A DNA stretch of 64,000 nucleotides from Paraburkholderia sp. Tr-20389 (GCF_017104565.1 NZ_JAAGPD010000015.1:124001-188000), one strand, 5' to 3'. Positions 42,537 to 53,273 are shown, counted from the first letter of the stretch. Program-made: numbers and translations. The notes: generated by a model not told the origin, from the sequence alone.

Positions 42537-42956
42537 ATGGCAATGAGCCCTTTCGCCGGCGACGAAGACGACGGCCTCATGAACGAAATCAACATGACGC
42601 CGCTCGTCGACGTCATGTTGGTTCTCCTGATCGTGTTCATGGTGACGATCCCCGTGATCCGCCATGCGGTGAAGATCGACCTGCCGCATGCGAGCAGCCA
42701 GAAGGAAGACACGAAACCCGCGCAGGTGACGGTATCGATCGACGCCGACGGCAACGTGATGTGGGACGAGCAGAAGATTTCCGACGAAGCGTTGCAGGCG
42801 AAAATCGCCGCGGCGGCCCAGCAGAATCCGCAGCCGGAACTGCATCTGAGCGCGGATCGCAAGGTCGCGTACGAGAAGGTCGCCGAGGTGATGTCGGCTG
42901 CGCAGGCGGGCGGTCTGACCAAGATCGGATTCGTCACGGCGCCGAAGGCACACTGA
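42537..42956 (+). CDS. exbD: ExbD biopolymer transport protein
   Basis: 139 residues; one N-terminal helix with the essential Asp (NEINMTPLVDVMLVLLIVFM; the Asp in LVDVML) and a periplasmic domain ending ADRKVAYEKVAEVMSAAQAG. Partner of ExbB. Followed by two hairpin terminators. Confidence 0.93.
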   Translation: MAMSPFAGDEDDGLMNEINMTPLVDVMLVLLIVFMVTIPVIRHAVKIDLPHASSQKEDTKPAQVTVSIDADGNVMWDEQKISDEALQAKIAAAAQQNPQPELHLSADRKVAYEKVAEVMSAAQAGGLTKIGFVTAPKAH

Positions 42957-42983
42957 GCGCGCCGCCGCCTTCATTCGAAGAAA

Positions 42984-43042
42984 AGCCCTGTTTTTCAGGG
43001 CTCAAAGTAAAAGGCCTTCATCATCGGATGAAGGCCTTTTTT
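42984..43042 (+). terminator. Tandem terminators after exbD
   Basis: A small hairpin AGCCCTG-N5-CAGGGCT (42984-43002) and a strong one with perfect 14-base arms (43009-43022 and 43027-43040), 4-base loop and a T-run. Ends the tonB-exbB-exbD transcript. Confidence 0.9.
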
Positions 43043-43073
43043 CATGCGCACTCGGCGCCTTCGGGCGGCGGGA

Positions 43074-43190
43074 TCATTTTCCGTCGCTTCTGCTCTGGAT
43101 CTGATCACCGCATGCGAATGCCGTGGTCGACACGGACAACGCGCTCAGCCCTATCAGGCTCACTATCAAAGCGGCCGTGATTTTTCGCAT
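43074..43190 (-). CDS. 38-residue secreted peptide
   Basis: MRKITAALIVSLIGLSALSV then STTAFACGDQIQSRSDGK. Clear signal peptide (basic start, hydrophobic core, AFA before C27), leaving a mature peptide of about 12 residues. AAGGAG lies six bases before the ATG at 43190, a near-ideal site. Cys27 could be lipidated or the cleavage may be by signal peptidase I. It resembles small entericidin-like or envelope-stress peptides only in layout. No homolog is recognised. Confidence 0.6.
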   Translation of the reverse strand: MRKITAALIVSLIGLSALSVSTTAFACGDQIQSRSDGK

Positions 43191-43341
43191 AGGACGCTCC
43201 TTAGCGAAGGGATTTCAATATAAGCCCGTGAGCTTTTGCATTCAAGCCTGCGGCCATTGAAAGTATCCATCGCCGGCAGCGCTTAAATGTCAAAAACGAT
43301 ATCACCAGCCCTTTCTGCCCGCGCCGCTCATACGCGATGCA

Positions 43342-44319
43342 TCACGCCACCGCCGCTTTCAGCCGCAACTTTGCTTCGCGCTCCGGACATTCCTGCTGGA
43401 TATGCTTGCCCGTGTCGGGATCGAGCATCTCGACGAGATAGTCGACGAAGGTCCGCACCGCGGGCACCATGCCCTGCCGCGACAGGAACACTGCATAGAG
43501 CTGCGGCGACGGCAGCGTCCAGCCCGGCATGACGGGCGACAGGCGCCCGCTGCGCAGCGCGGCGCCGTACATCATCTCCGGCAGCGCGGCGATGCCGACG
43601 CCCGCAAGCGCGGCTTCCGTGACCATCATCAGGTCGGCCGTCACGAGGCGCGGTTCGTGCTCGTGCGCGTGACGCGTGCCGTCGGGTGCGATCAGGTTGT
43701 ACACGTGGCGGCCGTCGCCCGTGGGGGTATCGAGCGTTTCGAAGCGCTTCAGATCGTCCGGCTCCAGCGGCGGCGCATTCTGGCTCAGGAGGCTCGGCGC
43801 GCCGACCAGCATCTGCTGCGTGCGCCACAGCGGCCGCACGACGATGTTCGCGTTTTCGGGCGGTTCGGAGCGCACGCGCAACGCGACGTCGATCGAATCT
43901 TCGAACAGATCGACGACACGATTCGTCACGCGCATCACCACGCGCACTTCCGGATAACGATGCATGAATTCCGGCAGGATCTGCGACATGATGGTCTGCG
44001 AAATCGTCACGGGCACGCTCACGCGCACCGTGCCGCGCGGCGACGCGCGCAGCTGCTGGACCACGTTGACGGCCGCCTGCGCTTCGGACAGCATCGCCTG
44101 ACAGTGCTGGTAGAACAGTTGCCCCGCTTCCGTCAGTGCGAGCTTGCGCGTCGAGCGCTGTAGCAGGCGCACACCCAGCGACGCCTCCAGCTCCGTCAGC
44201 CGGCGCGACAGGCGCGACTTCGAAATCCCGAGCACGCGTTCGGCGGCGGAAAACCCGCCGTGTTCGACGACCTGCGAAAAATACATCAGGTCGTTCAGGT
44301 TATGCGAATCGATCTTCAT
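43342..44319 (-). CDS. LysR-family transcriptional regulator
   Basis: 325 residues. N-terminal winged helix (LNDLMYFSQVVEHGGFSAAERVLGISKSRLSRRLTELEASLGVRLL region) and a substrate domain of the CrgA/AaeR-like class (RLLQRSTRKLALTEAGQLFY). Divergent from a pirin gene at 44442, with a TATAAT -10 at 44385-44390 between them; this pairing is frequent in Burkholderiaceae, so it probably regulates the pirin gene. Confidence 0.9.
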   Translation of the reverse strand: MKIDSHNLNDLMYFSQVVEHGGFSAAERVLGISKSRLSRRLTELEASLGVRLLQRSTRKLALTEAGQLFYQHCQAMLSEAQAAVNVVQQLRASPRGTVRVSVPVTISQTIMSQILPEFMHRYPEVRVVMRVTNRVVDLFEDSIDVALRVRSEPPENANIVVRPLWRTQQMLVGAPSLLSQNAPPLEPDDLKRFETLDTPTGDGRHVYNLIAPDGTRHAHEHEPRLVTADLMMVTEAALAGVGIAALPEMMYGAALRSGRLSPVMPGWTLPSPQLYAVFLSRQGMVPAVRTFVDYLVEMLDPDTGKHIQQECPEREAKLRLKAAVA

Positions 44320-44441
44320 GTCATCGTTTCACTAGCAGAACAATCCATTGCGATAGACGGCCTGTTACGGCCAAAAACGGTCCATATAATAGCCCTATGT
44401 TTCAGAAATAACGCTATTCCCCATTTTTCGAGGTGATTTTG

Positions 44442-45314
44442 ATGAGCGCGACCCGCACGATCGAACGCACGTATCCTTCCGTACGCACGATTGAGGGCGG
44501 CGGTTTCGTCGTCCACCGCCCGTTTCCGACCCGCATGCTGATGGACTTCGACCCATTTCTGCTGCTCGACGAAATGGGCCCGATCGACTACGCGCCCGGC
44601 GAGGCGAAAGGCGCGCCCGATCATCCCCATCGCGGTTTCGAAACGGTCACGTATGTGCTCGAAGGCCAGTTCGGCCACAAGGACTCGGCAGGCCACTCCG
44701 GCACGCTGCGCGCAGGCGACGTGCAGTGGATGACGGCGGGCGCGGGCGTCGTGCACAGCGAAATGCCCGATCCGTCGTTCGTCGCGACGGGCGGCCGCGT
44801 GCACGGTCTGCAGCTGTGGGTGAACCTGCCGAAGCGCGACAAGATGATCGCGCCGCGTTACCAGGAGATGCCGTCGGCGGGCATTCCCGTTGCGGCATCC
44901 GACGACGGCAAGGTGCGCGTCAAGGTGATCGCGGGCGAAGCGCTCGGCGTGAAGGCCGCGATCGAAACGCGCACGCCGATCCTGTACCAGCATTTCACGC
45001 TGCAGCCGGGCGCGCGGATCGTGCATCCTGTGCCGCGCGACTATCGCGTGTTCGCTTATGGATTGGCGGGCAAAGGCTTTTATAGCGATGAGCGGCTCGA
45101 AATCGGGGCGCAGCAGATGATCGTGTTCGACAACGACGGCGACACGGTGACGATCGCCGCCGGCGACGAGCCGCTCGACGTGCTGCTGTTCGGCGGCGTG
45201 CCGCTGAACGAGCCCGTCGTGCGCTATGGCCCGTTCGTGATGAATACGGAAGACGAGATCCGTCAGGCGGTGATCGACTATCAGGCCGGTCGCATGGGGC
45301 AGATCGCGCACTAG
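44442..45314 (+). CDS. Pirin-family protein (bicupin)
   Basis: 290 residues. The N-terminal cupin holds the metal-binding set: PDHPHRGFETVTYVLEG (two His), GVVHSEMP (His and Glu). MLMDFDPFLLLDEMGP is the family opening. Bacterial pirins act as quercetinase-like dioxygenases or as redox-sensing regulators. Start at 44442 follows AGGTGA; a GTG at 44433 is less likely. Next gene is an OsmC protein, so an oxidative-stress theme is plausible. Confidence 0.9.
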   Translation: MSATRTIERTYPSVRTIEGGGFVVHRPFPTRMLMDFDPFLLLDEMGPIDYAPGEAKGAPDHPHRGFETVTYVLEGQFGHKDSAGHSGTLRAGDVQWMTAGAGVVHSEMPDPSFVATGGRVHGLQLWVNLPKRDKMIAPRYQEMPSAGIPVAASDDGKVRVKVIAGEALGVKAAIETRTPILYQHFTLQPGARIVHPVPRDYRVFAYGLAGKGFYSDERLEIGAQQMIVFDNDGDTVTIAAGDEPLDVLLFGGVPLNEPVVRYGPFVMNTEDEIRQAVIDYQAGRMGQIAH

Positions 45315-45464
45315 CGCTGCGGCGCGTTTCGCGGGCCTTCGCTCGACGGCCACTCAGCCGCGAATCGCGGCAAATTCGTTCACAATAGCAATTCGAGCCG
45401 CGCGCCGCGTCCTGCGCCGCGCGGCATTATCCGTTCCAATTCAACGTCCCGCACAGGAGCGCGC

Positions 45465-45863
45465 ATGGCAGACACGAAGGTCACCGCACACATCGGCTCG
45501 ACGGATTATCAGGTGCTGTTCGACGACGGCGCACATACATGGCTCGCCGACGAACCCGAATCACTCGGTGGCGGCGACCGTGGCCCGACGCCGAATTCGC
45601 TGCTGCTGTCGAGCCTCGGCGCATGCACGTCGATTACGCTGAAGATGTACGCGCAGCGCAAAGGGTGGCCGCTCGACGAAGTGCGCGTGACGCTGTCGAT
45701 GCAGAAAGAAGGCGACGGCACGGCAATCGACCGTCAGATCGTGCTCACGGGCAATCTGTCGGACGAACAGCAGGAACGACTCCTGCAAATTGCCAATGCA
45801 TGTCCCGTGCACAAGATCCTGAGCAATCCGATCTCGATCCGCACGGGCCTGGCTGTTGCTTGA
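45465..45863 (+). CDS. OsmC/Ohr-family peroxide-related protein
   Basis: 132 residues. The two redox cysteines of the OsmC family are present ([20 protein letters not shown] and [14 protein letters not shown]). Reduces organic hydroperoxides in characterised members, though this short YhfA-like branch is less well understood. Ribosome site CAGGAG before the ATG. Preceded by pirin on the same strand. Confidence 0.88.
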   Translation: MADTKVTAHIGSTDYQVLFDDGAHTWLADEPESLGGGDRGPTPNSLLLSSLGACTSITLKMYAQRKGWPLDEVRVTLSMQKEGDGTAIDRQIVLTGNLSDEQQERLLQIANACPVHKILSNPISIRTGLAVA

Positions 45864-45902
45864 GTCTGCATGAACCCTGAGCTTTAAGAGGAAGCTGCCG
45901 TC

Positions 45903-46394
45903 TTGAACTTCGAACATCTCATTCAGATCAACGATCCGCTCAACCCGCTCGTCGAAACGATGACGCGCGAACAGTTGTGGGAAGGCCTCGTGCTTCGCGC
46001 GGAGCAGCCGCAGTTGTTCGTGATGGGTCTGGACAGCTGCTCGATCCTGTCGCGTACGGAAAGCACGCTGGATCGCGAGTTGCACTACGGTCACGCGACG
46101 GTGCGCGATCACGTCACGCTCACGCCGAAGGAAAGCGTGCGCTACGACATTCGCGCGACGGCCGACTACGTCGGCGGCTCGCTGACGATGACCATCGAGC
46201 AACCCGACGAACTGCAGCTGTTTCTGCGCTTCGAGTACAAAACGAGCCTGCCCTCCGCTGACGACAACGGCGACCCCGACGCACATCAGACGGAAGAGAT
46301 CGTGAAATCGGCGTATCGCGAGTCGGATATCGATACGGTTCGCCTGATCCGCCAGTACGTCAGCGCGCGCAATACGCCTGACCAGTTGCATTAA
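45903..46394 (+). CDS. DUF1857/AtaL-like SRPBCC protein
   Basis: 163 residues from a TTG start, ribosome site AAGAGGAAG. NFEHLIQINDPLNPLVETMT and REQLWEGLVLRAEQPQLFV match DUF1857, a START-like ligand-binding fold of unknown role. No catalytic residues can be named. It follows the OsmC gene by 39 bases and may share its transcript. Confidence 0.78.
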   Translation: MNFEHLIQINDPLNPLVETMTREQLWEGLVLRAEQPQLFVMGLDSCSILSRTESTLDRELHYGHATVRDHVTLTPKESVRYDIRATADYVGGSLTMTIEQPDELQLFLRFEYKTSLPSADDNGDPDAHQTEEIVKSAYRESDIDTVRLIRQYVSARNTPDQLH

Positions 46395-46481
46395 GTTCTG
46401 CGCGCCGCCCGAGCCCTCCGGCGGCGCAATTCCCCTTGCCTATCGAAACGCCGATCCGATTGATTTCCAAACCTTGTAAAT

Positions 46482-46500
46482 AGGAATGGTTATCATTTAG
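46482..46500. promoter_or_regulatory. Putative Fur box upstream of hemP
   Basis: AGGAATGGTTATCATTTAG matches the Fur consensus at 11 of 19 positions, with the best match over TATCATT. It lies 52 bases before the hemP ATG. Confidence 0.7.
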
Positions 46501-46551
46501 AATCAATCTAACGAATCGACGAACACCCAGCGACGAACACTAACGGCAAGC

Positions 46552-46824
46552 ATGACAAACATGACGCGCTCTTCCACGCTCAGCCTGCGCCGCCCTGCAG
46601 CAGCGGCACTCACGACCAGCCGTCCGGCCCGATCCGTGACGACGGCGCCTGCGGAACGCCAGCCAGGCAGCAGCGGCAACGCTGTGCAAACGGCCGAATC
46701 GTCCGAACGCGTGCTGCGCAGCGATGCGCTGCTTCAGGGCCGCAGCCATGTCAGCATCATGCACAACGGCGAGACGTATCAATTGCGCGCAACCCGCTTG
46801 GGCAAACTGATTCTGACGAAGTAA
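46552..46824 (+). CDS. hemP: HemP hemin-uptake protein
   Basis: 90 residues; the C-terminal 40 (RSDALLQGRSHVSIMHNGET then YQLRATRLGKLILTK) are the HemP domain. The N-terminal half is polar and low complexity. HemP/HmuP is needed for heme use in Burkholderia and Bradyrhizobium, acting as a regulator of heme receptor genes. Preceded by a Fur-like box. No heme receptor follows here; instead a structured RNA region and a convergent heme-binding-protein gene. Confidence 0.85.
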   Translation: MTNMTRSSTLSLRRPAAAALTTSRPARSVTTAPAERQPGSSGNAVQTAESSERVLRSDALLQGRSHVSIMHNGETYQLRATRLGKLILTK

Positions 46825-46839
46825 CGATTGCAGTAGTAC

Positions 46840-46970
46840 CGGGTATTGTGGGGACCACCTCCCAGAGAGGTGTTGGGCACTAGCCAGCCACGACGGCTTG
46901 CACGCGAGATCTAGACCCCTTCGTGCAAACACCAAGCCAGCCGTCGAAGCAAGCCACGCCGCTTTTTTTG
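46840..46970 (+). ncRNA. Candidate structured RNA downstream of hemP
   Basis: No gene fits here, but pairing is dense: CACCTC-N5-GAGGTG near 46857-46873, then a long interrupted stem, GACGGCTTGCACG (46892-46904) against CGTGCAA...CAAGCC.GCCGTC (46922-46945), with an alternative GGCTTGC/GCAAGCC pair (46895-46901 with 46949-46955), ending at a run of seven T (46963-46969). This looks like a small RNA with its own terminator or the 3' end of the hemP mRNA. Class is unknown. Confidence 0.45.
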
Positions 46971-47028
46971 GTTCTCACCACGACGTGCGCACAACGAGTC
47001 GCGCGACGTTCGACGAACGATGGAAACG

Positions 47029-47064
47029 AAGCCGTGCAGATGCGATCATCTGCGCGGCTTTTGT
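47029..47064 (+). terminator. Terminator between hemP and hbpS-like gene
   Basis: Arms of 14 bases (47029-47042 and 47047-47060, one mismatch), 4-base loop, followed by TTGTCTTTT. It separates convergent hemP and the DUF336 gene. Confidence 0.65.
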
Positions 47065-47095
47065 CTTTTGCGGCGCACGTCCGTGCGTCGCAGGC

Positions 47096-47503
47096 TCAGC
47101 GCAATTCGAGCGCGGCGATGCCCGCGCGTGCGACCGCCGAATCCTGCTCCGACTTCACACCCGACACGCCGATCGCGCCGACCGTCTCACCTTCCACGAC
47201 GATGGGCACACCGCCCTCCACCATCGCAGCGAGCGGCGCGCTCAGAAACGCGATACGACCTTGCTTGATGATGTCTTCGTAGACTTTGGTCTCTCGGCGC
47301 CCGAGCGCCGCCGTGCGCCCTTTCGCGGTCGCCATGTCGACCGTGCTGGGCGCAGCGCCGTCCATTCGATGCAGATGCAGGAGATGACCGCCATCGTCGA
47401 GGATGGCGATAGTGACGGTCCAGTGATTCGCCGCCGCATGCGCTTCGGCTGCGGCGGCGATCTTCCGGACGTCTTCGTCGGTCAATACGGGTTTGGTTCT
47501 CAC
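47096..47503 (-). CDS. GlcG/HbpS-family (DUF336) heme-binding-type protein
   Basis: 135 residues: LTDEDVRKIAAAAEAHAAAN, WTVTIAILDDGGHLLHLHRM, ATAKGRTAALG and GGVPIVVEGETVGAIGVSG are the family blocks. HbpS members bind heme or act in redox sensing; GlcG sits in glycolate operons. GTG start after GAGG. It lies 37 bases after ftrD on the same strand, so it is likely the last gene of the ftr operon, which favours an iron or heme role. Confidence 0.82.
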   Translation of the reverse strand: MRTKPVLTDEDVRKIAAAAEAHAAANHWTVTIAILDDGGHLLHLHRMDGAAPSTVDMATAKGRTAALGRRETKVYEDIIKQGRIAFLSAPLAAMVEGGVPIVVEGETVGAIGVSGVKSEQDSAVARAGIAALELR

Positions 47504-47540
47504 AGGCGCCTCGCGTAGTAGATACGCGGCGCGCCGCCGA

Positions 47541-48950
47541 TCAGTGTGCCGGCCAGTACCAGAACATCAGCCACCACGCGCTATCGACGACGGCCAGTGC
47601 TGCCATGAACCATACCATCGACAGCGCGCGCTGGAAAACCCGCGCCGTGTAGCGCCGTGTGACGAGCCACGCGAGCCATGCGCTCCACGTGTTCGCAATC
47701 ACGAGAATCGCGATACGCACGTCGGATGCCCAGTCGAGCGGCACATGCTCGGCCTTGAGCAACGACAGCGTCGTCGCCGACAGGCCGAGGAACACGCCCG
47801 TGCCCGCGATCGGAATCAGCGCCTGCGCGAGATGATGCAGACGCGTCATCGAGAAGCGGCCCAGCACGCGCGACGCACCCGCCAGCAGCGCGAACAGCGC
47901 CGTGCCGTAGACGGCGCCCGTCGCGAGGATGTAGGCAATGATCATCGTGCCGTCGAGCCACGAGAACACGTCGTTCTGTTCCGGATAGTGCGTGAACAGG
48001 AACCACGGCGCGTTCGTGTCGAGCGGCCACATGATGTCGTGGTCGACGAGCCAGGTCGCGAGCGACTGCTTGATGTCGATGAACCACGGCGAGCCCGTCC
48101 AATGGAATGCGCCGATCGCGATGCCGAGCAGGCCGTAGAGGATCAGCGCCGTGTCCCACGCGCTCGCCTGTTTGTCGCCGAGATTCACGACTTCCGACGA
48201 CGGCGCGCGCCACGTCAGCGCAATTGCGTCGCGATGCCCGCTGCAACGGCCGCACATATGGCACGACGACGCGCCCTTCATGTTACGCAACGGCACCAGC
48301 GGCGCGCAGTTGATCGGGATCACGCGATGCCCGTGCTCGCCTTCCTTGTACGAGCGGCGCCACGCGTCTTCGTCGACCTTGTAGTGGAACGGCGCGAGGC
48401 GCGCCAAAAGCGAAAAAACCCCGTTGACGGGGCACAGGTATTTACACCAGACGCGCTTCTCTCGACCGTATAGCAATCCGATGATCATCGCGGCGAATGT
48501 CGATCCGCCGAGCACCAGTAAGACTGCTTTCGGATATTGGTAGACGCTGACCATCTGGCCGTAGATCGTCGTCAGACCGAATGCGACGAAAGGCCAGCCA
48601 CCCCAGCGCATCCAGTGCGGGATCGCCCAGCCTCGTCCATATTTGCTCGCGAATTCCGCGAGCGCGCCTTCGGGACACAACACGCCGCACCATACGCGGC
48701 CGAGCATCACCATCGACAGCAGCACGAACGGCCACCAGATGCCCCAGAACACGAACTGCGCGGCCAGCGTCAGGTTGTTCCACAGATGCGCGGTGTCGCC
48801 CGGCAGTTCGGTGAACGCGGGCACGAGAATCAGAAACGCGTAGACGGCAACGACGACCCACTGGATGCCGCGAATGGCAGCGCCATGGCGCTGCATCCAG
48901 TGGCCGACTTCTGCAAGCCGGCTGCGACGGTTCGCAACTGCACTGCTCAT
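47541..48950 (-). CDS. ftrD: FtrD, polyferredoxin-type membrane protein of ferrous-iron uptake
   Basis: 469 residues. Membrane protein with cysteine-rich iron-sulfur motifs: RVWCGVLCPEGALAEF, VWCKYLCPVNGVFS and CHMCGRCSGHRDAI. About nine or ten helices. In the Bordetella and Brucella FtrABCD systems, FtrD is thought to accept the electron released when periplasmic Fe(II) is oxidised for transport by FtrC. The ATG at 48950 overlaps the ftrC stop as ATGA. The C-terminal half has a further membrane domain (LATGAVYGTALFALLAGASR). Confidence 0.88.
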   Translation of the reverse strand: MSSAVANRRSRLAEVGHWMQRHGAAIRGIQWVVVAVYAFLILVPAFTELPGDTAHLWNNLTLAAQFVFWGIWWPFVLLSMVMLGRVWCGVLCPEGALAEFASKYGRGWAIPHWMRWGGWPFVAFGLTTIYGQMVSVYQYPKAVLLVLGGSTFAAMIIGLLYGREKRVWCKYLCPVNGVFSLLARLAPFHYKVDEDAWRRSYKEGEHGHRVIPINCAPLVPLRNMKGASSCHMCGRCSGHRDAIALTWRAPSSEVVNLGDKQASAWDTALILYGLLGIAIGAFHWTGSPWFIDIKQSLATWLVDHDIMWPLDTNAPWFLFTHYPEQNDVFSWLDGTMIIAYILATGAVYGTALFALLAGASRVLGRFSMTRLHHLAQALIPIAGTGVFLGLSATTLSLLKAEHVPLDWASDVRIAILVIANTWSAWLAWLVTRRYTARVFQRALSMVWFMAALAVVDSAWWLMFWYWPAH

Positions 48951-49792
48951 GCCGCGCGCCCTGCAGTCTGCTGCGCCGGAGCGCGCTTCGAACGGCGGAT
49001 CAGGAACCACACGACCGCCCAGTACAGCGCGTACGTGATCAGGTTCATCAGCGCCGGATGCGCGCGATAACCCGTGAGCGTCGCCACGAGCGAACCGATC
49101 GTGCTCGAGTCGTCGATGATCATCGACGTGTTCCACACGCGGTCGACGATGGTCGGCAGGATTTCCTTGTCGATCAGCTTGTCGACGCCCGTCTGGAACA
49201 GACCCGCGCCGAGGAACAGCAGCATGATCTCGGTGATGCGGAAAAAGAGCCGCCACGAGAAAATCTTGCCGCCCAGCTGCAGCACGTAGAACGTGACGAA
49301 TGCCAGACCGAGACCCACGAGCACCGCGACGACCTGGCTCGCGTCCACATGACCGGACTGCCCGAAGCCGAGCCCGTACAGGAAGATGACCGTCTCGCTG
49401 CCTTCACGCGCAATCGCCAGCGCGACCAGCACGGCAATGCTCCACCAGCTCGCGCTCTGCGTGCTCTTCCGCAGCGACTGTTCCATGTCGCGCTTGAGCG
49501 TGCGCCCGTGCGACTTCATCCAGATCACCATCTGTACGATCAGAACGCATGCGATAAGCACCATCGCGGTCTGAAAGTAATCTTGCGCATCGCCCGAGAG
49601 CACCTCAGTGAAACCGACCAGCGCCGCACCAAGGCCGATCGCGGCCAGGATGCCGGCGGCGACACCCGCCCACAGATACGGCAACCCGTGCCGGGCCTGT
49701 TCGTCGCCATTCTTCAGCCACGCGTACAAAATGCCGACGACGAGCAGCGCCTCGACGCTTTCCCGCCACACGATGAACACTACCTGACCCAT
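48947..49792 (-). CDS. ftrC: FtrC, FTR1-family iron permease
   Basis: 281 residues, seven helices. Two REXXE iron-binding motifs are visible: RESVE (10-14) and REGSE (129-133), the hallmark of FTR1/EfeU permeases. Moves oxidised iron across the inner membrane. Located between ftrB and ftrD. ATG at 49792 overlaps no other gene; ftrB stop is 63 bases upstream. Confidence 0.93.
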   Translation of the reverse strand: MGQVVFIVWRESVEALLVVGILYAWLKNGDEQARHGLPYLWAGVAAGILAAIGLGAALVGFTEVLSGDAQDYFQTAMVLIACVLIVQMVIWMKSHGRTLKRDMEQSLRKSTQSASWWSIAVLVALAIAREGSETVIFLYGLGFGQSGHVDASQVVAVLVGLGLAFVTFYVLQLGGKIFSWRLFFRITEIMLLFLGAGLFQTGVDKLIDKEILPTIVDRVWNTSMIIDDSSTIGSLVATLTGYRAHPALMNLITYALYWAVVWFLIRRSKRAPAQQTAGRAA

Positions 49793-49855
49793 CGAAACCT
49801 CCCGCTACTTCAGTGGACGCCACGCGTCCCAATTACGACTCGTGTTGCCGCGACG

Positions 49856-50191
49856 TCACTTGGCGACGATCACGCCCTGCGCCTGCTGATGAAAATCGTC
49901 AAAGAACTTGTACGTGCCGGGATCGAGCGGCGCGATCACGACGACCGATTCGGCGCCCGGCGCCAGAACCTTTTCCTTACGCAGCTCGACACTCTCGAAT
50001 TCCGCCGCGCCTTTGCCCGTGTTCTTCACTTCGATGCGGATACGCTTGCCCGCGGGCACTTCGATGCGCGCCGGCGTCAGCTTGCCGTCCGTCATTTCCA
50101 GCTTGAACGTCACGGCTTCCTCGGCAGCTTGCGCGAGGCCGATAAACGATGCCGCCATCGCGAAAGCGGCAATCTTCCTGTTCACTCTCAT
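49856..50191 (-). CDS. ftrB: FtrB, periplasmic cupredoxin
   Basis: 111 residues: signal peptide (KIAAFAMAASFIGLAQA) and an Efe/FtrB-type cupredoxin fold (GKRIRIEVKNTGKGAAEFES, LDPGTYKFFDDFHQQAQGVI). Proposed to oxidise Fe(II) before uptake by FtrC. The His at DDFHQQ is a candidate metal ligand; the classic type-1 copper Cys-His set is not evident. Ribosome site before the ATG is GGAAGG. Confidence 0.86.
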   Translation of the reverse strand: MRVNRKIAAFAMAASFIGLAQAAEEAVTFKLEMTDGKLTPARIEVPAGKRIRIEVKNTGKGAAEFESVELRKEKVLAPGAESVVVIAPLDPGTYKFFDDFHQQAQGVIVAK

Positions 50192-50279
50192 GCACCCTTC
50201 CTGAAAATGCGGCGCGCTTGCACGCGCCGCCGACTGCCGCTGTCACGACAATCAGGGATCGCGATGCGATCGATGACGA

Positions 50280-50828
50280 TCAGTAACCGCCCTTCTTGCC
50301 GATGCCCGCGAACGTGAAATCATATTCGAGCGTGATCGGCTTGAACCACGGGCCTACGCCCGTTTCCTTGTCGACGTGACGGCCGAACGCCATGTGGCCG
50401 CTTTGCATCGGCGGTTCGACGATTAGCTTCAGGTGATACTTGCCCGGGCCCGCCATCTTGACGTTGTCGCCGTAGTGCGGACCGTCATCGGCCACCATCG
50501 GCATCAGATCGCCCTTCTGGTTGTAGCTCGAACCCGGCTTCGTCAGTTCATAGCGCACTTGCAGATAAGGCATCCAGTCGCCTTCTGCGAAGCCCGTCGG
50601 ATTCTTCTTGACTGCGTGGATATCCGCTTCCAAATGGACATCCGAATCCGACGCTTTGCGCATCATGCCTTCCGGATCCATGGTGATCGGCTGCAGATAC
50701 ACGGCGCCGATTTCCATCCCGCCCTGGATCTGCTGCTTGCCGATGGGATATTCAGCGGCCGATGCCGACATCACGGCCACGGCAGCGAGGGCAGCTACCC
50801 CGACGCTCAAGATTGACGAAACGCGCAT
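50280..50828 (-). CDS. ftrA: FtrA/P19-type periplasmic iron-binding protein
   Basis: 182 residues with a signal peptide (ending VMSASA) and the P19/Tpd fold: YPIGKQQIQGGMEIGAVYLQ, DVHLEADIHAVKKNPTGFAE, GDWMPYLQVRYELT, SGHMAFGRHVDKETGVGPWF. Conserved Met, Glu and His residues in these blocks bind iron and copper in relatives. AAGGAG lies five bases before the ATG at 50828. First gene of ftrABCD; a Fur-like box is 145 bases upstream. Confidence 0.9.
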   Translation of the reverse strand: MRVSSILSVGVAALAAVAVMSASAAEYPIGKQQIQGGMEIGAVYLQPITMDPEGMMRKASDSDVHLEADIHAVKKNPTGFAEGDWMPYLQVRYELTKPGSSYNQKGDLMPMVADDGPHYGDNVKMAGPGKYHLKLIVEPPMQSGHMAFGRHVDKETGVGPWFKPITLEYDFTFAGIGKKGGY

Positions 50829-51179
50829 TGAAACTCCTTTGATTTTTTTAGACTGAAGCAACGAAAAGCAGACTTCGGAAAGGCGCGTTGAAGAGGTCTC
50901 GCATACGCTTGGTCTTCCCGTCTTTCGCAATTGTCCATTATCGCGGTCGCAAGTGCGAAAGCAGTAACGAACGGTAATGCGAACTATTCTCAATACCTGA
51001 ATCAGTGTATCACTGTTCAGGGGGAAGAACAAATGTGGAAACCTCGAAAGCCTTGCTGCAACAGGGTCTTACGGGGAGCTTAAGCGAAGTTTTCGGAATG
51101 GCATCGCAGCGCTATTCCCAGATACGGACGACGCGCGGCGACCATGCGCCGCGCCTGGCGCCTTTTTCACGCAGGCAGC
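50829..51179. other. Intergenic region with ftr promoter
   Basis: About 350 bases between ftrA and the end of uvrB. It carries the Fur-like site (50973-50991) and a short CAGTG-TAT-CACTG palindrome (51003-51015). No gene with support is seen. Confidence 0.55.
50973..50991. promoter_or_regulatory. Putative Fur box upstream of ftrABCD
   Basis: GGTAATGCGAACTATTCTC matches the Fur consensus at 13 of 19 positions and resembles other Burkholderia Fur sites. Positioned for iron repression of the ftr operon. Confidence 0.72.

Positions 51180-53273
<2,094 letters not shown>

Noticed and set aside
51132-51165. GC-rich hairpin followed by T's downstream of uvrB
   Set aside because: The T-run is on the strand opposite to uvrB transcription, so it does not fit as its terminator.
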